From: Trichococcus flocculiformis
Lineage (GTDB): Bacteria > Bacillota > Bacilli > Lactobacillales > Aerococcaceae
Direction: 5' to 3'
DNA length: 64,000 bases
NCBI RefSeq assembly: GCF_900113645.1
Contig: NZ_FOQC01000009.1
Span: 1-64,000, forward strand
Below the pieces are notes generated by a model, which made no database searches, was not told the DNA's origin, and saw nothing but the letters and a program-made list of their open reading frames with translations. Of this stretch, positions 28,103 through 38,398 are shown piece by piece (the first letter of the stretch is position 1; every line of letters begins with the position of its first letter). The position numbers and the translations under genes were made by a program.

Positions 28103-28960
28103 ATGAGTCGTTTAGTAAGTATGACAGATATGTTAAACAAAGCGTTAGAAGGAAAGTATGCCGTAGGACAATTCAACATCAACAACCTTGAGTGGACACA
28201 AGCTGTATTGCAAGCTGCACAAGAAGAAAAATCTCCAGTTATTTTGGGTGTTTCTGAAGGCGCAGCAAAATACATGGGCGGACACTTAGTTGTTGCAGCT
28301 ATGACTAATGCTTTATTAGAAACTATGGACATCACTGTTCCTGTAGCATTACATCTTGACCACGGTACAAGCTTTGAAAGCTGCAAATCCGCTATCGATG
28401 CTGGTTACTCATCTGTAATGATCGACAAATCACATTACCCTATCGATGAAAACATTGCACAAACTAAATTAGTAGTTGAGTACGCACACTCTAAAGGCGC
28501 TTCTGTAGAAGCTGAAATCGGAACTGTCGGCGGTACTGAAGACGGAATCACTGGCGGAATCCAATACGCTGATCCAGCTGAATGCCTACGTTTGACTACT
28601 GAAACAGCTATCGATGCATTGGCTGCTGCTTTAGGTTCTGTACACGGACCTTACTCTGGCGAACCTGTACTTGGTTTCGACGAAATGAAAGAAATTTCTG
28701 AATTGACTCACAAACCATTAGTATTGCACGGTGGTTCAGGAATTCCAGAACACCAAATCAAAAAAGCTATCGAGTTCGGACATTCAAAAATCAACGTAAA
28801 CACTGAATGTCAACAAGTCTTTACAGCTGCTGTAAGAGAAAAATTAGCTACAGACGCTAACGTTTACGATCCACGTAAAGTTATCGGACCTGGTAAAGAA
28901 GCTATCGTTGCAGTTGTTAAAGAAAGAATGCAAGTTTTCGGTTCAAGCAACAAAGCTTAA
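28103..28960 (+). CDS. fba: class II fructose-bisphosphate aldolase
   Basis: 285 aa. Zinc ligands include the His residues in [14 protein letters not shown] and [13 protein letters not shown] is also typical. It performs the glycolytic cleavage of fructose-1,6-bisphosphate. ATG 28103 follows AAGGAGG. Codon choice is strikingly uniform and more A/T-ending than in neighbours, as expected for a very highly expressed gene. Monocistronic with a strong terminator. Confidence 0.96.
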   Translation: MSRLVSMTDMLNKALEGKYAVGQFNINNLEWTQAVLQAAQEEKSPVILGVSEGAAKYMGGHLVVAAMTNALLETMDITVPVALHLDHGTSFESCKSAIDAGYSSVMIDKSHYPIDENIAQTKLVVEYAHSKGASVEAEIGTVGGTEDGITGGIQYADPAECLRLTTETAIDALAAALGSVHGPYSGEPVLGFDEMKEISELTHKPLVLHGGSGIPEHQIKKAIEFGHSKINVNTECQQVFTAAVREKLATDANVYDPRKVIGPGKEAIVAVVKERMQVFGSSNKA

Positions 28961-28980
28961 TTTAATCAAACGATCTTCGA

Positions 28981-29018
28981 GGAGGTCTGGGACCTATGTT
29001 CCGGACCTCCTTTTTTTG
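28981..29018 (+). terminator. terminator of fba
   Basis: GGAGGTC and GACCTCC pair, followed by seven T. Confidence 0.9.
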
Positions 29019-29401
29019 TTTTTATTTCCCCAAAAAAGCATGTGCATCAGCGGCCCCGGTTTCCATATATTCCTGAGTTTGTGTTACCATAAGGTCATAA
29101 AGTAGGTACAACTGTATTCACTTGAAGCATAATGATTGCTCAAGAATTTTCTTTTTACGCTGCTGGATCTTATCAAATTGAGAAATGTAGCGGAAAACGA
29201 ACGTCTGCACAAAAAACTAGTAATCGCCCCTATATTTTTGTTAAAATTAGAGATGATACACAATGAATCAAATGAACTTAAAAATAATGGTATGCAGGTA
29301 TCGTAGCAACGTTTTTCTGCACTACGCAAGACGTGTGAGCGATTCCATTTATTTCCGGACGCTTTTTCGTTCGACAACTAAACATGAAGTGAGGCTTTTT
29401 T
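29019..29401 (+). other. fba-murA intergenic region
   Basis: 383 bp with no supported gene. It is AT-rich. One plus-strand frame from 29263 (MNQMNLKIMVCRY...) runs into murA in another phase and lacks a ribosome-binding site. It presumably holds the murA promoter and leader; I see no clear riboswitch. Confidence 0.5.
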
Positions 29402-30673
29402 ATGAAAAAATTAGTTATAGAGGGGAATAAACCGTTGAACGGTGAAATCACGATCAGTGGAGCGAAAAACAGTACGGTCGCGCTGATTCCGGCTGCCATT
29501 TTGGCGGACTCCCCCGTCATCTTGGAAGGCATCCCAAACATTCAGGATGTGCACTCTCTGATAGATATCCTTGAGGATTTCAACGTCGAGGTGTCTTTTG
29601 ATGAGGATGAGGGCATCATCACAATCGATCCGACCAACATGATTTCCATTCCCATGCCTACCGGAAAGATCAAAAGCTTGCGTGCTTCGTATTATTTTAT
29701 GGGAGCTATTCTTTCAAAATTCGGTGAAGGTGTCATTGGACTGCCTGGAGGCTGCTTCTTGGGCCCGAGACCGATCGACCAGCACATCAAAGGATTCGAG
29801 GCGTTGGGCGCGACAGCGCGCAATGAAATGGGCGCCATCTACCTGACGACTCCGGAAGAGGGTCTGAAAGGCGAGCGTATTTATCTTGACGTTGTTTCGA
29901 TCGGGGCGACAATCAACACGATCTTGGCAGCTGTCAAAGCGAAAGGTAAAACAATTATCGAGAATGTGGCCAAAGAGCCGGAAATCATCGATGTCTGTAT
30001 CTTATTGAACAACATGGGAGCAAAAATCCGCGGAGCCGGTACCGATATTATCCGTATCGAAGGTGTGGAAAACCTGCATGGCTGCAGACACACCGTGATC
30101 CCTGACCGCATCGAAGCGGGGACTTATCTTGCTGCTGCGGCTGCAGTGGGTGAGCGGGTACTTGTGAAGAATGTGATTGTTGAGCATATCGAAAGCCTGA
30201 TCGCAAAAATGGAAGAGATGGGGGTGGATATGGAAATCGGTGAGGATAGTATTCTGGTCAAGAAATCCGATAATCTGAAGATGGTCCATATCAAAACGTT
30301 GCCTTATCCTGGTTTTGCGACTGATTTGCAGCAACCACTGACGCCGCTCTTATTGAAAGCGAGCGGTGACGGTACCATCATCGATACGATCTATCCGAAA
30401 CGCGTCAACCATATCCCGGAACTCCGCAGAATGGGTGCGAATGCTAAGGTGGAAAGTGACATGATCTTCATGCAAGGTCCCAACAAACTGACCGGTGCAG
30501 AAGTCACGGCCAGCGATTTGCGTGCAGGAGCCTGCTTGGTCATCGCCGGCTTGATGGCGGAGGGTACAACCACGATTTCCGGTATCGAGAATATCCTGCG
30601 CGGATATGATCATATCGTCGAAAAACTGACCGCTTTGGGCGCAGACATCAAAATGATCGAAGACGAAGAATAA
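29402..30673 (+). CDS. murA: UDP-N-acetylglucosamine 1-carboxyvinyltransferase
   Basis: 423 aa EPSP-synthase fold. The catalytic Cys118 is in [12 protein letters not shown], with [11 protein letters not shown] near the N-terminus. It adds enolpyruvate to UDP-GlcNAc, the first committed step of peptidoglycan synthesis, and is the fosfomycin target. Firmicutes carry two paralogues; the context next to rho and rpmE2 is that of murA2/murZ. Confidence 0.93.
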   Translation: MKKLVIEGNKPLNGEITISGAKNSTVALIPAAILADSPVILEGIPNIQDVHSLIDILEDFNVEVSFDEDEGIITIDPTNMISIPMPTGKIKSLRASYYFMGAILSKFGEGVIGLPGGCFLGPRPIDQHIKGFEALGATARNEMGAIYLTTPEEGLKGERIYLDVVSIGATINTILAAVKAKGKTIIENVAKEPEIIDVCILLNNMGAKIRGAGTDIIRIEGVENLHGCRHTVIPDRIEAGTYLAAAAAVGERVLVKNVIVEHIESLIAKMEEMGVDMEIGEDSILVKKSDNLKMVHIKTLPYPGFATDLQQPLTPLLLKASGDGTIIDTIYPKRVNHIPELRRMGANAKVESDMIFMQGPNKLTGAEVTASDLRAGACLVIAGLMAEGTTTISGIENILRGYDHIVEKLTALGADIKMIEDEE

Positions 30674-30696
30674 ACTTCTCAGCGCTACACGATATG

Positions 30697-30739
30697 CAAA
30701 GCACCTTCAAAGCAGCAACCGACTTTGAAGGTGCTTTGA
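30697..30739 (+). terminator. terminator of murA
   Basis: CAAAGCACCTTCAAAG and CTTTGAAGGTGCTTTG form a 16-bp stem; the T tract is poor. Confidence 0.75.
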
Positions 30740-30807
30740 ATATCTTATAGTGTACACTTGCCTAAGATAAGCATCATCAGAATGATAAGAGAGGAAGGTG
30801 GAATTGT

Positions 30808-32067
30808 TTGGAAGATATGCTTACCTTGCATGAGTTGGAAAGTAAGACACTGAAAGAAATATACACCTATGCCAGAGAACTGAAGATTCCCTACTACAGC
30901 CAAATGAACAAAAAAGAATTGTCCTTGGCCGTTATCCGTGCTCAAGAGGAAAAACAAGGATTCTTCATGACCGAGGGTGTTTTGGATATCGTCGCTCAGG
31001 AAGGGTTCGGCTTTTTAAGGCCGATCAACTATTCGCCGAGCCAAGAAGACATTTACATATCGACTTCGCAAATCAGACGCTTCGATCTGCGCAATGGAGA
31101 TAAAGTAGCCGGAAAGGCCAGACCTCCAAAAGCATCCGAACGTTATTACGGCCTGATGCAAGTCAGCACCGTCAATGGGAAACGGCCTGAGCAAGCCAAA
31201 GAACGCTCGCACTTTCCGGGGCTGACACCGATTTATCCGAATCAGCAGATGAAGTTAGAGACCGCACGTACAAACGTTACTGCTCGGATGATCGATTTGT
31301 TCTCGCCCATCGGTTTCGGACAACGTGGGATGATTGTTGCGCCTCCTAAAGCAGGGAAAACGACGCTGTTGAAAGAAATCGCGAATGGCATCACCACCAA
31401 TCATCCTGATGTCGAACTGATCATGCTGCTCATCGATGAGCGTCCCGAAGAAGTGACGGATATCGAGCGCAGTGTGAAGGGGGATGTTGTCTCCTCGACC
31501 TTTGACCAGCAACCGGCAAATCATGTCCGGGTGGCGGAACTTGTCCTGGAAAGAGCCATGCGCCTTGTTGAAGACAAACGGGATGTGGTCATCTTGATGG
31601 ATAGCCTAACGCGTTTGGCCCGTGCCTATAACTTGGTTATTCCGCCAAGCGGCCGTACGTTGAGTGGTGGGATCGATCCGGCAGCCTTTTATCGTCCAAA
31701 ACGTTTCTTTGGTGCAGCCCGGAATATTGAGGATGGCGGCAGTCTGACGATTATCGCAACGGCGCTTGTCGACACCGGCAGCCGGATGGATGAAGTCATC
31801 TACGAAGAATTCAAGGGAACAGGGAACATGGAACTTGTGCTTTCCCGTGAATTGTCGGAACGACGCATCTTCCCAGCCATTGATATCAAAAAATCGGGCA
31901 CCCGCAGAGAAGACCTCCTGCTGGATGCGAAAACGATGGAAAGTATCTACAAAGTCCGCCGCAGCATGCGCGGGGATACTTTGGAATACACTGAGAGTTT
32001 CTTGAAACAAATGAACACGACCGAAAACAACGAAGCTCTGCTGAAGCGGATTGCGTTGATGAAATAG
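30808..32067 (+). CDS. rho: transcription termination factor Rho
   Basis: 419 aa. An N-terminal helical domain (1-47), the RNA-binding cold-shock-like domain (about 50-120, GFGFLRP) and the RecA-like ATPase with P-loop APPKAGKTT (about residues 177-185), Walker [17 protein letters not shown] and the Q-loop/R-loop region. The insertion seen in some Actinobacteria is absent. TTG start behind GGTGGA. Confidence 0.96.
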   Translation: MEDMLTLHELESKTLKEIYTYARELKIPYYSQMNKKELSLAVIRAQEEKQGFFMTEGVLDIVAQEGFGFLRPINYSPSQEDIYISTSQIRRFDLRNGDKVAGKARPPKASERYYGLMQVSTVNGKRPEQAKERSHFPGLTPIYPNQQMKLETARTNVTARMIDLFSPIGFGQRGMIVAPPKAGKTTLLKEIANGITTNHPDVELIMLLIDERPEEVTDIERSVKGDVVSSTFDQQPANHVRVAELVLERAMRLVEDKRDVVILMDSLTRLARAYNLVIPPSGRTLSGGIDPAAFYRPKRFFGAARNIEDGGSLTIIATALVDTGSRMDEVIYEEFKGTGNMELVLSRELSERRIFPAIDIKKSGTRREDLLLDAKTMESIYKVRRSMRGDTLEYTESFLKQMNTTENNEALLKRIALMK

Positions 32068-32163
32068 CGAGGCGTCCCTCAAGGCGCGCGAGCAAATTAT
32101 GAGCATTTTTTTTAGCTTCCCGGTATAGTGGGACTATCAAAACGCAAAACTGGAGGTTTTCAA

Positions 32164-32535
32164 ATGCTTTTCAATAAAGGAAATTACGAAGAAGACACAA
32201 AAGAGTTCATAGAGATCACGGCTGAAGAGTTTGAAGAAAAATTGGCTGCCGGCGAAAAAACGATCGTTTATCTCGGGAAAGCCGTTTGCCCCTATTGCCG
32301 GAAATTTGTCCCTAAATTAGACAAAGTCCGCAAAGAAAAGAACTTGACGATCCATTATCTGGACAGCCTGAACACACCGACAGACCCTGCAATCCAAAGT
32401 CTGCGCGACAGAATGGGTGTCCGTACGGTGCCTGCGCTTGTGACGATCGATGGTCCGGGCCAATTTACGAATCTGAATGCCGACAGCAGCCTTTCGGAAG
32501 AAGAGATTACGGCAATTCTGGATAAGAAAAGCTGA
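32164..32535 (+). CDS. thioredoxin-like protein (CPYC)
   Basis: 123 aa thioredoxin fold with active site CPYC at residues 42-45 and the cis-Pro in TVPALV. There is no signal peptide, so it is cytosolic or membrane-associated. It resembles proteins annotated as bacteriocin transport accessory protein, but no bacteriocin genes are nearby. GGAGG lies before ATG 32164. Confidence 0.8.
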   Translation: MLFNKGNYEEDTKEFIEITAEEFEEKLAAGEKTIVYLGKAVCPYCRKFVPKLDKVRKEKNLTIHYLDSLNTPTDPAIQSLRDRMGVRTVPALVTIDGPGQFTNLNADSSLSEEEITAILDKKS

Positions 32536-32666
32536 CCCGTGAAGCTAGACAATACTAAACCGTAGCAAATGTGTTTTTCAGGGCACTGACTACAAGAGCG
32601 GGAGCGCGTTTTTAAAATTTATCATTGCATTCTTGCTGTTTGCGTGGTATCATTTTAACGTTAAAA

Positions 32667-32692
32667 AGGATTACCCTGCGGTAGGCCTTTTA
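32667..32692 (+). promoter_or_regulatory. possible leader hairpin of rpmE2
   Basis: AAAGGATTACCC and GGTAGGCCTTT form an imperfect hairpin 60 bp before rpmE2. L31 mRNAs in Firmicutes can carry autoregulatory leaders; I cannot confirm one here. Confidence 0.3.
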
Positions 32693-32750
32693 TTACAAAA
32701 TGACAACTCTGGCTTAGTAAATAATCCAGGGCAAAAGGAGCGAAAGAGAC

Positions 32751-33014
32751 ATGAAACAAGAAATCCATCCAAATTACCAACCAGTTGTATTCATGGATAC
32801 AACTACAGGATTCAAATTTTTATCAGGTTCAACAAAAGGTTCAAGCGAAAAGGTTGAATGGGAAGATGGCAACACTTACCCAATGATCCGTGTAGAAATT
32901 TCTTCTGATTCACACCCATTCTATACTGGACGTCAAAAATTCACGCAAGCCGATGGCCGTGTGGACCGCTTCAACAAGAAATACGGTTTCAAAAACAACG
33001 AAGAACAAGCATAA
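32751..33014 (+). CDS. rpmE2: ribosomal protein L31 type B
   Basis: 87 aa. It begins [16 protein letters not shown] and has [10 protein letters not shown] and [11 protein letters not shown]. It lacks the CxxC zinc ligands of type A L31, so it is the zinc-independent form. AAGGAG precedes ATG. Its terminator is the insertion site of the twintron. Confidence 0.95.
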   Translation: MKQEIHPNYQPVVFMDTTTGFKFLSGSTKGSSEKVEWEDGNTYPMIRVEISSDSHPFYTGRQKFTQADGRVDRFNKKYGFKNNEEQA

Positions 33015-33024
33015 TCTTTTTGAA

Positions 33025-33059
33025 GAGAGCTTTCCCGGTTTCGGGAGAGCTCTTTTTTT
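33025..33059 (+). terminator. terminator of rpmE2
   Basis: GAGAGCTTTCCCG and CGGGAGAGCTC pair, followed by eight T. Group II intron sequence begins two nt later. Confidence 0.9.
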
Positions 33060-33448
33060 GGTGTGCCCGGCATGGGTGATAACTTGGTGGTGAAAGTCCA
33101 CTACAGACTTGGCAGTAGGAACTGTTAGTGAATGACAAGGGTGTCCACCGTGAGGTGGAATCTGAAGGAAGTCGGACGCAAACACTCGCACTGACGGACA
33201 GAAATCTCATATGAGGCTGAATGGAGACGGACGAGCTTGCCAAACAAAGTAAAGTCCTATACTGCACGAATCTCCTACAGTAGATGAGGCGGTGACATGA
33301 GTGGAAGGTTATCATTCTTACCCGGGGAGGTCTTATGGACATGAGGAATCATGGAGTAAAGCTTGCCATAAGAAGTCAGCAGAAGCCATAGTAGTGACCT
33401 AAGGGTTACGAAGGGCTGAACAATAATAATCTTGATAGAAACAAGGAG

Positions 33449-34854
33449 GTGAATGTATCTCGGTACTACAGAAAACGTCGTGGTATAGACCAAATGACGG
33501 CTGTCTCCAGAAGGGATAAGTTGGAAACGAAAGAGATATGGAGAAGCGTAGAGAGATACAGCATGGATATGAAGAAACAAGATGGTATCACGTTAATCGA
33601 GAAAATCGCAACACCAAGCAACCTAATGGTTGCTTGCGAGAAAGTCTACAAAAATAAAGGCGCTGCAGGTATAGACGGCATAACGGTTTTTGAAATAGAT
33701 GAACATATGGCCAAATACCAAAAGGCGATCATTGCGAAATTATTGGATGGAACCTATGAGCCACAACCGGTTAAGCGGGTATCTATACCCAAGGAAAATG
33801 GCAGTATGCGTAATCTAGGAATTCCTGTTGTGAGAGATAGAGTCGTACAACAGGCCATCCTACAGATAATCGAACCGCTGATTGACCCACACTTTTCCAA
33901 GTACAGTTTCGGCTTCCGAAAAGGAAGAAGCGCACATGATGCAATCAAACAAGCCGAGAAATACATTGAAGATGGATACAAAACTATCGTCGATTGTGAC
34001 TTGAAGAATTACTTCGATATGGTGAACCATCAAAAACTGATGGTGTACCTGAGGGAATTCATACAAGATGAGATTGTTTTGAAGTTAATCTGGAGTTTTC
34101 TTCGTTCAGGCATCATGGAGCAGGATGTATTTATCCAATCCTACAAGGGCACTCCGCAAGGAGGGGTATTCTCCCCGCTCTTAGCCAATATCTATCTCAA
34201 TCAACTGGACAGGGAATTGGAAAAACGAGGCCATCGCTTCGTCCGTTATGCAGATGATTTCTGCATATACGTGAAGACTCCTCGTGCGGGAGAACGAGTG
34301 CTAGCTAGTGTCACGACCTTCCTGGAAAAGAAATTGAAGCTGATGGTAAATACCGATAAGAGTAAAGTCACTACCCCAGGTAGTGCTAAATTCCTCGGGT
34401 TCACTATTTGGAAAACGATGGGAAAGTCAGAAGCCGTCCACATAAGACGGCTAAACAAAAATTCCGCAAACGATTAAGACATCTGACCAGTCGGAAACGA
34501 CCAGGAACTTTTCTGGACATAGTAAAAGAAATCAATCAGTATACACATGGTTGGATAAACTACTATGGCATTGGGGATATGAAAAACTTTATTAGGGAGA
34601 CAGCCCAATGGCTGAAACACCGACTAAGACAACTCATTTGGAAGAGATGGAAAAGAGTCTCTACCCGCTTCTACAGATTGATGCGTTATGGCATCGACAG
34701 GGAAGAAGCTTGGAAAGTTGCGAATTCCCGTAAAGGCTACTGGAGAATGTCTAAGAACCAGACCATTCACCGGGCCATTAACAACAAAAGGCTGGCAAGT
34801 TGGGGTCTGAAAGACCTTAATCAACTTTACCAGCACAGATACTTAAGTTATTGA
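33449..34854 (+). pseudogene. outer intron maturase/reverse transcriptase, frameshifted
   Basis: RT domain with NKGAAGIDG, QGGVFSPLLANIYL and catalytic YADD (VRYADDFCIYV), ending in frame one after FLGFTIWKT. The maturase domain continues in another frame (GKVRSRPHKTAKQKFRKRL, then THGWINYYG). Losing one A from an AAAAA run near 34411-34415 explains the shift. No HNH endonuclease domain, as in group IIC. GTG 33449 is the earliest start; the true start may be further in. The intron probably cannot move without help. Confidence 0.85.
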
Positions 34855-34887
34855 ACCGCCGTGTACGGAACCGTACGCACGGTGGTG

Positions 34888-36732
34888 GTGTGCTGTGCAA
34901 AGGCACATCGAAGATGGAGGAAGGCCCTCCAATAAGGGCTGTGGCAGGCAGACTTATTAAACAACCTAGTGCTGCTGTAGTAAAGAGCTATGGTAGTGAG
35001 CAACTATGGAAAAGGCCATAAATAATGGTCATGTAGGTTATGTAGAGATGAACGCAAGTGAACCGCTGATGAAGTATCGATAGCGTAAAACGATGTCAAA
35101 ACTTGAACTTCACCACTCATCAAGGACAAGAGTAGCGACCAAACTGCCTGTTGGCTACTCGGCATCCGGTATTAAGGCGGCATGAATGCATAACAGGCTT
35201 CGATGTGAAACACAGGAACCTAGACAGCAATGATAAACGAAAAGGTACAAGTCACAGAAAGATAAGACCGAAAGTAGTGATGTGCTGTATAGGGGCGGAA
35301 TAACCCGTAGTAATGAAGAAGCTATTGTAATGATAGTGGAGTGAAGGGGTTATATCATTTAGCTGAAAGTAAAAAGTCAACTGTTAGAAAGCAGGAGGAA
35401 CAGATGAACAACAGCAAACCTTACATTATTCCCAAAAGGACAGTATTTGAGGCCTATAAGAAAGCAAAAGCCAATAAAGGCAGTGCTGGAATAGATGGGC
35501 AAGATTTTGAAGCATTCGATGAAAATCTATCGGCTAACCTATATAAAATATGGAATCGGATGAGTTCGGGTACCTATTTTCCGCCTCCAGTAAAAATGGT
35601 TGAAATACCGAAGAAAAATGGCGGTACAAGGACACTAGGAATACCTACGGTATCCGACAGAATAGCGCAAACCGTAGTGAAATACTATCTGGAATCATCA
35701 TTGGAGCCTATTTTTCATAAAGACTCTTACGGATATAGGTCAAATAGGTCCGCTTTAGATGCAGTAGGACAAGCCAGAACGAGATGTTGGAAATACGATT
35801 ATGTTTTGGAATTTGATATCAAGGGTTTATTTGACAATATTCCTCATGATCTGCTCATGGTAGCTGTTCACAAGCACATAAAGGAAGACTGGCTAATTCT
35901 CTATATAGAGAGGTGGTTGAAAACACCTTTTGTAAATAGAAATGGTGAAGAGGTCAAGAGAGAAAGCGGAACACCACAAGGTGGTGTAGTAAGTCCCGTT
36001 CTAGCAAATTTATTTATGCATTATGCTTTTGATAAGTGGATGGACATTTATTTCCCAAAATCTCCTTTTGAAAGATATGCAGATGATGCAATAATCCACT
36101 GTAAATCAGAAATAGAATGCCGGAATATTCTTGAATCACTTGATAGACGTCTAAAACAATGTGGGCTTGAACTTCATCCTGATAAAACGAAAATTGTATA
36201 TTGTAGTGATAAAGACAGAAAGTGCACGTATCCTGTTACCTCTTTTGACTTTCTGGGATACACTTTCAAGAAGAGGTTTATCAAAGATAGAACAGGGAGA
36301 CTGCAATTCAATTTTCTTCCAGCCGTAAGCAAACAGTCGGAGAAAGCTTTCAGAACTAAATTGAAAAATCTACAAATACATAAAATGACGGGAAGTACTA
36401 TTCAAATAATATCTCAAATAATAAATCCCATAGTAAGAGGATGGATTAACTACTTCGGAAGATACAATAGAAGCCAACTCAAGAGTTCGTTAGATGTACT
36501 AAATAGAAGATTAGTTAAGTGGGCTACTCGAAAATATAAAAGATTTAGAGGACATCCAAAGAGAGCAAGAGAATGGTTAATAGAGGTGGCAAAGAGAGAG
36601 CCCAACATGTTTCCACATTGGACTCTCAATTTAATGCCATAAGTAAGGTGAGTGATATGAGCCGTATGAATCGAGAGGTTCACGTACGGTTCTGTGAGAG
36701 CATTTAGGTGAAATTCCTAAGTGCTACTCGAC
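34888..36732 (+). mobile_element. inner group II intron (group IIC-like)
   Basis: It starts GTGTGCTGTGC right after the outer domain V hairpin and ends GTGCTACTCGAC. Its own domain V is the 34 nt at 36659-36692 (GAGCCGTATG ... CGTACGGTTC), followed by a DVI hairpin ATTTAGGT/ATTCCTAAGT. It is 1845 nt and encodes an intact reverse transcriptase. Boundaries are set by the match of flanks to an uninterrupted outer intron. Confidence 0.8.
35404..36642 (+). CDS. inner intron reverse transcriptase/maturase
   Basis: About 412 aa, intact. RT motifs: NKGSAGIDG, TLGIPTVSDRIAQ, DIKGLFDNIPH, GTPQGGVVSPVLANLF and catalytic YADD (ERYADDAIIHC). The maturase (GIIM) domain has VRGWINYFGRY and the end EPNMFPHWTLN. 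No endonuclease domain. ATG 35404 follows GGAGGA. It aids splicing and reverse-splices the inner intron; whether it serves the outer intron is unknown. Confidence 0.92.
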   Translation: MNNSKPYIIPKRTVFEAYKKAKANKGSAGIDGQDFEAFDENLSANLYKIWNRMSSGTYFPPPVKMVEIPKKNGGTRTLGIPTVSDRIAQTVVKYYLESSLEPIFHKDSYGYRSNRSALDAVGQARTRCWKYDYVLEFDIKGLFDNIPHDLLMVAVHKHIKEDWLILYIERWLKTPFVNRNGEEVKRESGTPQGGVVSPVLANLFMHYAFDKWMDIYFPKSPFERYADDAIIHCKSEIECRNILESLDRRLKQCGLELHPDKTKIVYCSDKDRKCTYPVTSFDFLGYTFKKRFIKDRTGRLQFNFLPAVSKQSEKAFRTKLKNLQIHKMTGSTIQIISQIINPIVRGWINYFGRYNRSQLKSSLDVLNRRLVKWATRKYKRFRGHPKRAREWLIEVAKREPNMFPHWTLNLMP

Positions 36733-36798
36733 TGAGAGGTCGGAGCCTGTTGGCTCCTCCTACTCGATTTTCTACCGGTTTTTCTGGGTAGGTGCGTC

Positions 36799-36931
36799 AG
36801 CTCCGGGGAGGGACCGCTCCCCGGAGTACGCCGGTAATTTGATGGGCCCAGTTCCGATGAGCCCGACCCCATCGAAACTGAAGGCTAAAAATGTGGGCCG
36901 AACTCCGGCGAAGCCTGCGTTCACCGGAGGA
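36799..36931. repeat. CTCCGG palindromic repeat, locus 2 (three units)
   Basis: Units start at 36799 (AGCTCCGGGGAG), 36850 (AGTTCCGATGAGC) and 36901 (AACTCCGGCGAAGCC), each 51 bp apart. Right arms are CTCCCCGGAG, CATCGAAACT and TTCACCGGAGG. The third unit is identical over 30 bp to the third unit of locus 5 at 53442. It lies between the twintron and the next gene. Confidence 0.8.
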
Positions 36932-37035
36932 ACGCTGTATTTCCGGTCAACCAGCCGTCAGCTGGGCTTAGATTTTGCGGGGAATCGGTGGGTTTGCTAT
37001 GATAGCTTTAACAAGGAACGAGAGGGGAAGCGAAG

Positions 37036-38169
37036 ATGGCATACGAACCTAAAACCAAGCCCACGGAAGTGTCCGTGGAGGAGTTCATCGAGGAAATCCA
37101 ACAGCCTCAAAAGAAAGAGGATGCTTATGCGCTGTTGTCGTTGTTTGCGGAAGTGACCGGAGAGGAAGCCAAGATGTGGGGACCGAGCATCATCGGATTC
37201 GGGAAGTACCACTACCGGTATGCGGCCGGTCATGAAGGCGATGCGCCTCTGGCCGCCTTTTCGCCGCGCAAGACCGCACTGACGCTTTATTTTATGCTGC
37301 CCGACGAAAGGCGGAAGGAGTTACTTGCGAAGCTCGGCAAACACAAAACCGGAAAGGGCTGCGTGTACGTCAACAAGCTTTCCGACATTGATACAGCTGT
37401 GCTGAAGGAGATGATCCGGGAAGACATCGCTCATGCGAAGCAGCTTTACGGAGGAGAGGCAGCTGACAAAACACTTCCGGCTGCTGCTTCCGTTGCGAAG
37501 CGGTTGGGATTCGAAAAATTCCAAAAGCGTGCCGTCCTGGGGAAAGAGCGCGCCGTGGCGGATGATTTTGCGGAGTTGGATTCCTATGATACGGATGTGG
37601 ATGCAGGAAAATACGATCTGATTTTTTCCTACGTCCTGACACTGGAGGAACTGAAGGCACGCGTCCGGGATACGATCACCCACGATCGCCTGAATCCGGA
37701 AGGCTACCTTTATATCGCTTATCCGAAAATCGGGAACAAAACCTATGACACATCGGTACATCGCGATGCTATCTTTCCGAGTCTGGGTGTGGACGACGGC
37801 AACGGTTATGTCGGCGACAGTACCTTGAAATTTGCGCGGATGGTCAAGCTAGATGATACGTTCACGCTCGTCGGGCTGAAAAATGCTGTCAAAGGCAAAG
37901 GTAAAGCGACCAAAGCGAGCAGCGGCAATGTGGCCGACTATGAGAAATTTATTCCGGATGTGAAGGAATATCTGGATGCGGAGCATCCGAAGACTGCGAA
38001 GTTTTATGCAGAACTGACACCGGGCTATCAGCGGGATTGGGCCCGCTACATTTACAGCGCCAAACAGCCCGCTACGCAGGAAAAACGCAAGACGGAAATG
38101 CTGGATATCCTCGGCAAAGGCCACAAGACAAAGAACCTTTATCAGCAATGGCTGAGGGAACAAGAATAA
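37036..38169 (+). CDS. DUF1801-DUF3052-OmdA/YdeI fusion protein
   Basis: 377 aa, cytosolic. Residues about 20-135 are DUF1801 (MWGPSIIGFGKYHYRY, LYFMLPDERR, GCVYVNKLSDID). Residues about 155-285 resemble DUF3052 (VAKRLGF, YLYIAYPKIGNKTYDTS). Residues about 310-375 fit the YdeI/OmdA domain (FYAELTPGYQRDWARYIYSAK, KRKTEMLDIL). These domains usually exist as separate small proteins, often in stress or bacteriocin-tolerance settings. Exact function is unknown. GAGGGGAAG precedes ATG. Confidence 0.75.
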   Translation: MAYEPKTKPTEVSVEEFIEEIQQPQKKEDAYALLSLFAEVTGEEAKMWGPSIIGFGKYHYRYAAGHEGDAPLAAFSPRKTALTLYFMLPDERRKELLAKLGKHKTGKGCVYVNKLSDIDTAVLKEMIREDIAHAKQLYGGEAADKTLPAAASVAKRLGFEKFQKRAVLGKERAVADDFAELDSYDTDVDAGKYDLIFSYVLTLEELKARVRDTITHDRLNPEGYLYIAYPKIGNKTYDTSVHRDAIFPSLGVDDGNGYVGDSTLKFARMVKLDDTFTLVGLKNAVKGKGKATKASSGNVADYEKFIPDVKEYLDAEHPKTAKFYAELTPGYQRDWARYIYSAKQPATQEKRKTEMLDILGKGHKTKNLYQQWLREQE

Positions 38170-38174
38170 GCACA

Positions 38175-38214
38175 AAAACAGGGGGCGGCCGCATGCGGCT
38201 GTCCCCTGTTTTTG
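38175..38214 (+). terminator. terminator of the DUF1801 fusion gene
   Basis: CAAAAACAGGGG and CCCCTGTTTTTG close an inner GCCGC/GCGGC stem. It is nearly symmetrical, so it may work both ways. Confidence 0.85.
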
Positions 38215-38240
38215 GAAGTAGTTTTTTTTAAGAATGTCGC

Positions 38241-38371
38241 TTCTCCGATGAACGGAGGCTTCGCCGGAGTTCCGACAGCTTTCGCAGATTCTTCTACGGT
38301 GAGCCTTTCCTCATCGGAAGTGCCGATGTTTTCGCGGCCCCAGCTCCGGCGAGCGAGTCCTCGCCGGAGCA
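38241..38371. repeat. CTCCGG palindromic repeat, locus 3 (three units, inverted)
   Basis: Units run in the opposite orientation, with left-arm starts at plus 38271, 38321 and 38371, exactly 50 bp apart. Arms include CTCCGATGAAC/GCTTCGCCGGAG and GCTCCGGCGAG/CTCGCCGGAGC. It lies between convergent genes. Confidence 0.78.
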
Positions 38372-38398
38372 GTGACTGATTCTGCACTTCTGCGTTCA

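Larger units (their letters stand above)
33061..36768 (+). mobile_element. outer group II intron of a twintron (group IIC-like)
   Basis: It starts GTGTGCCCGG one G after the T run of the rpmE2 terminator, the preferred target of group IIC introns. It encodes a reverse transcriptase (frameshifted), then domain V (about 34854-34887), and ends CTCCTACTCGAT at 36768. The DV-DVI junction is split by a second intron (34888-36732). Removing that restores GGTGGTG joined to TGAGAGGTCGG, the usual continuation. Effective length without the insert is 1863 nt. Confidence 0.8.

Noticed and set aside
29263-29430. Small gene before murA
   Set aside because: Open frame but no ribosome-binding site, and it runs into murA in another phase.
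32164-32535. Bacteriocin locus
   Set aside because: The thioredoxin-like gene resembles accessory proteins so named, but no bacteriocin, immunity or exporter gene is close.
33061-36768. Insertion sequence with two transposase genes
   Set aside because: The proteins are group II reverse transcriptases (YADD plus maturase), with ribozyme domain V present and no terminal inverted repeats.
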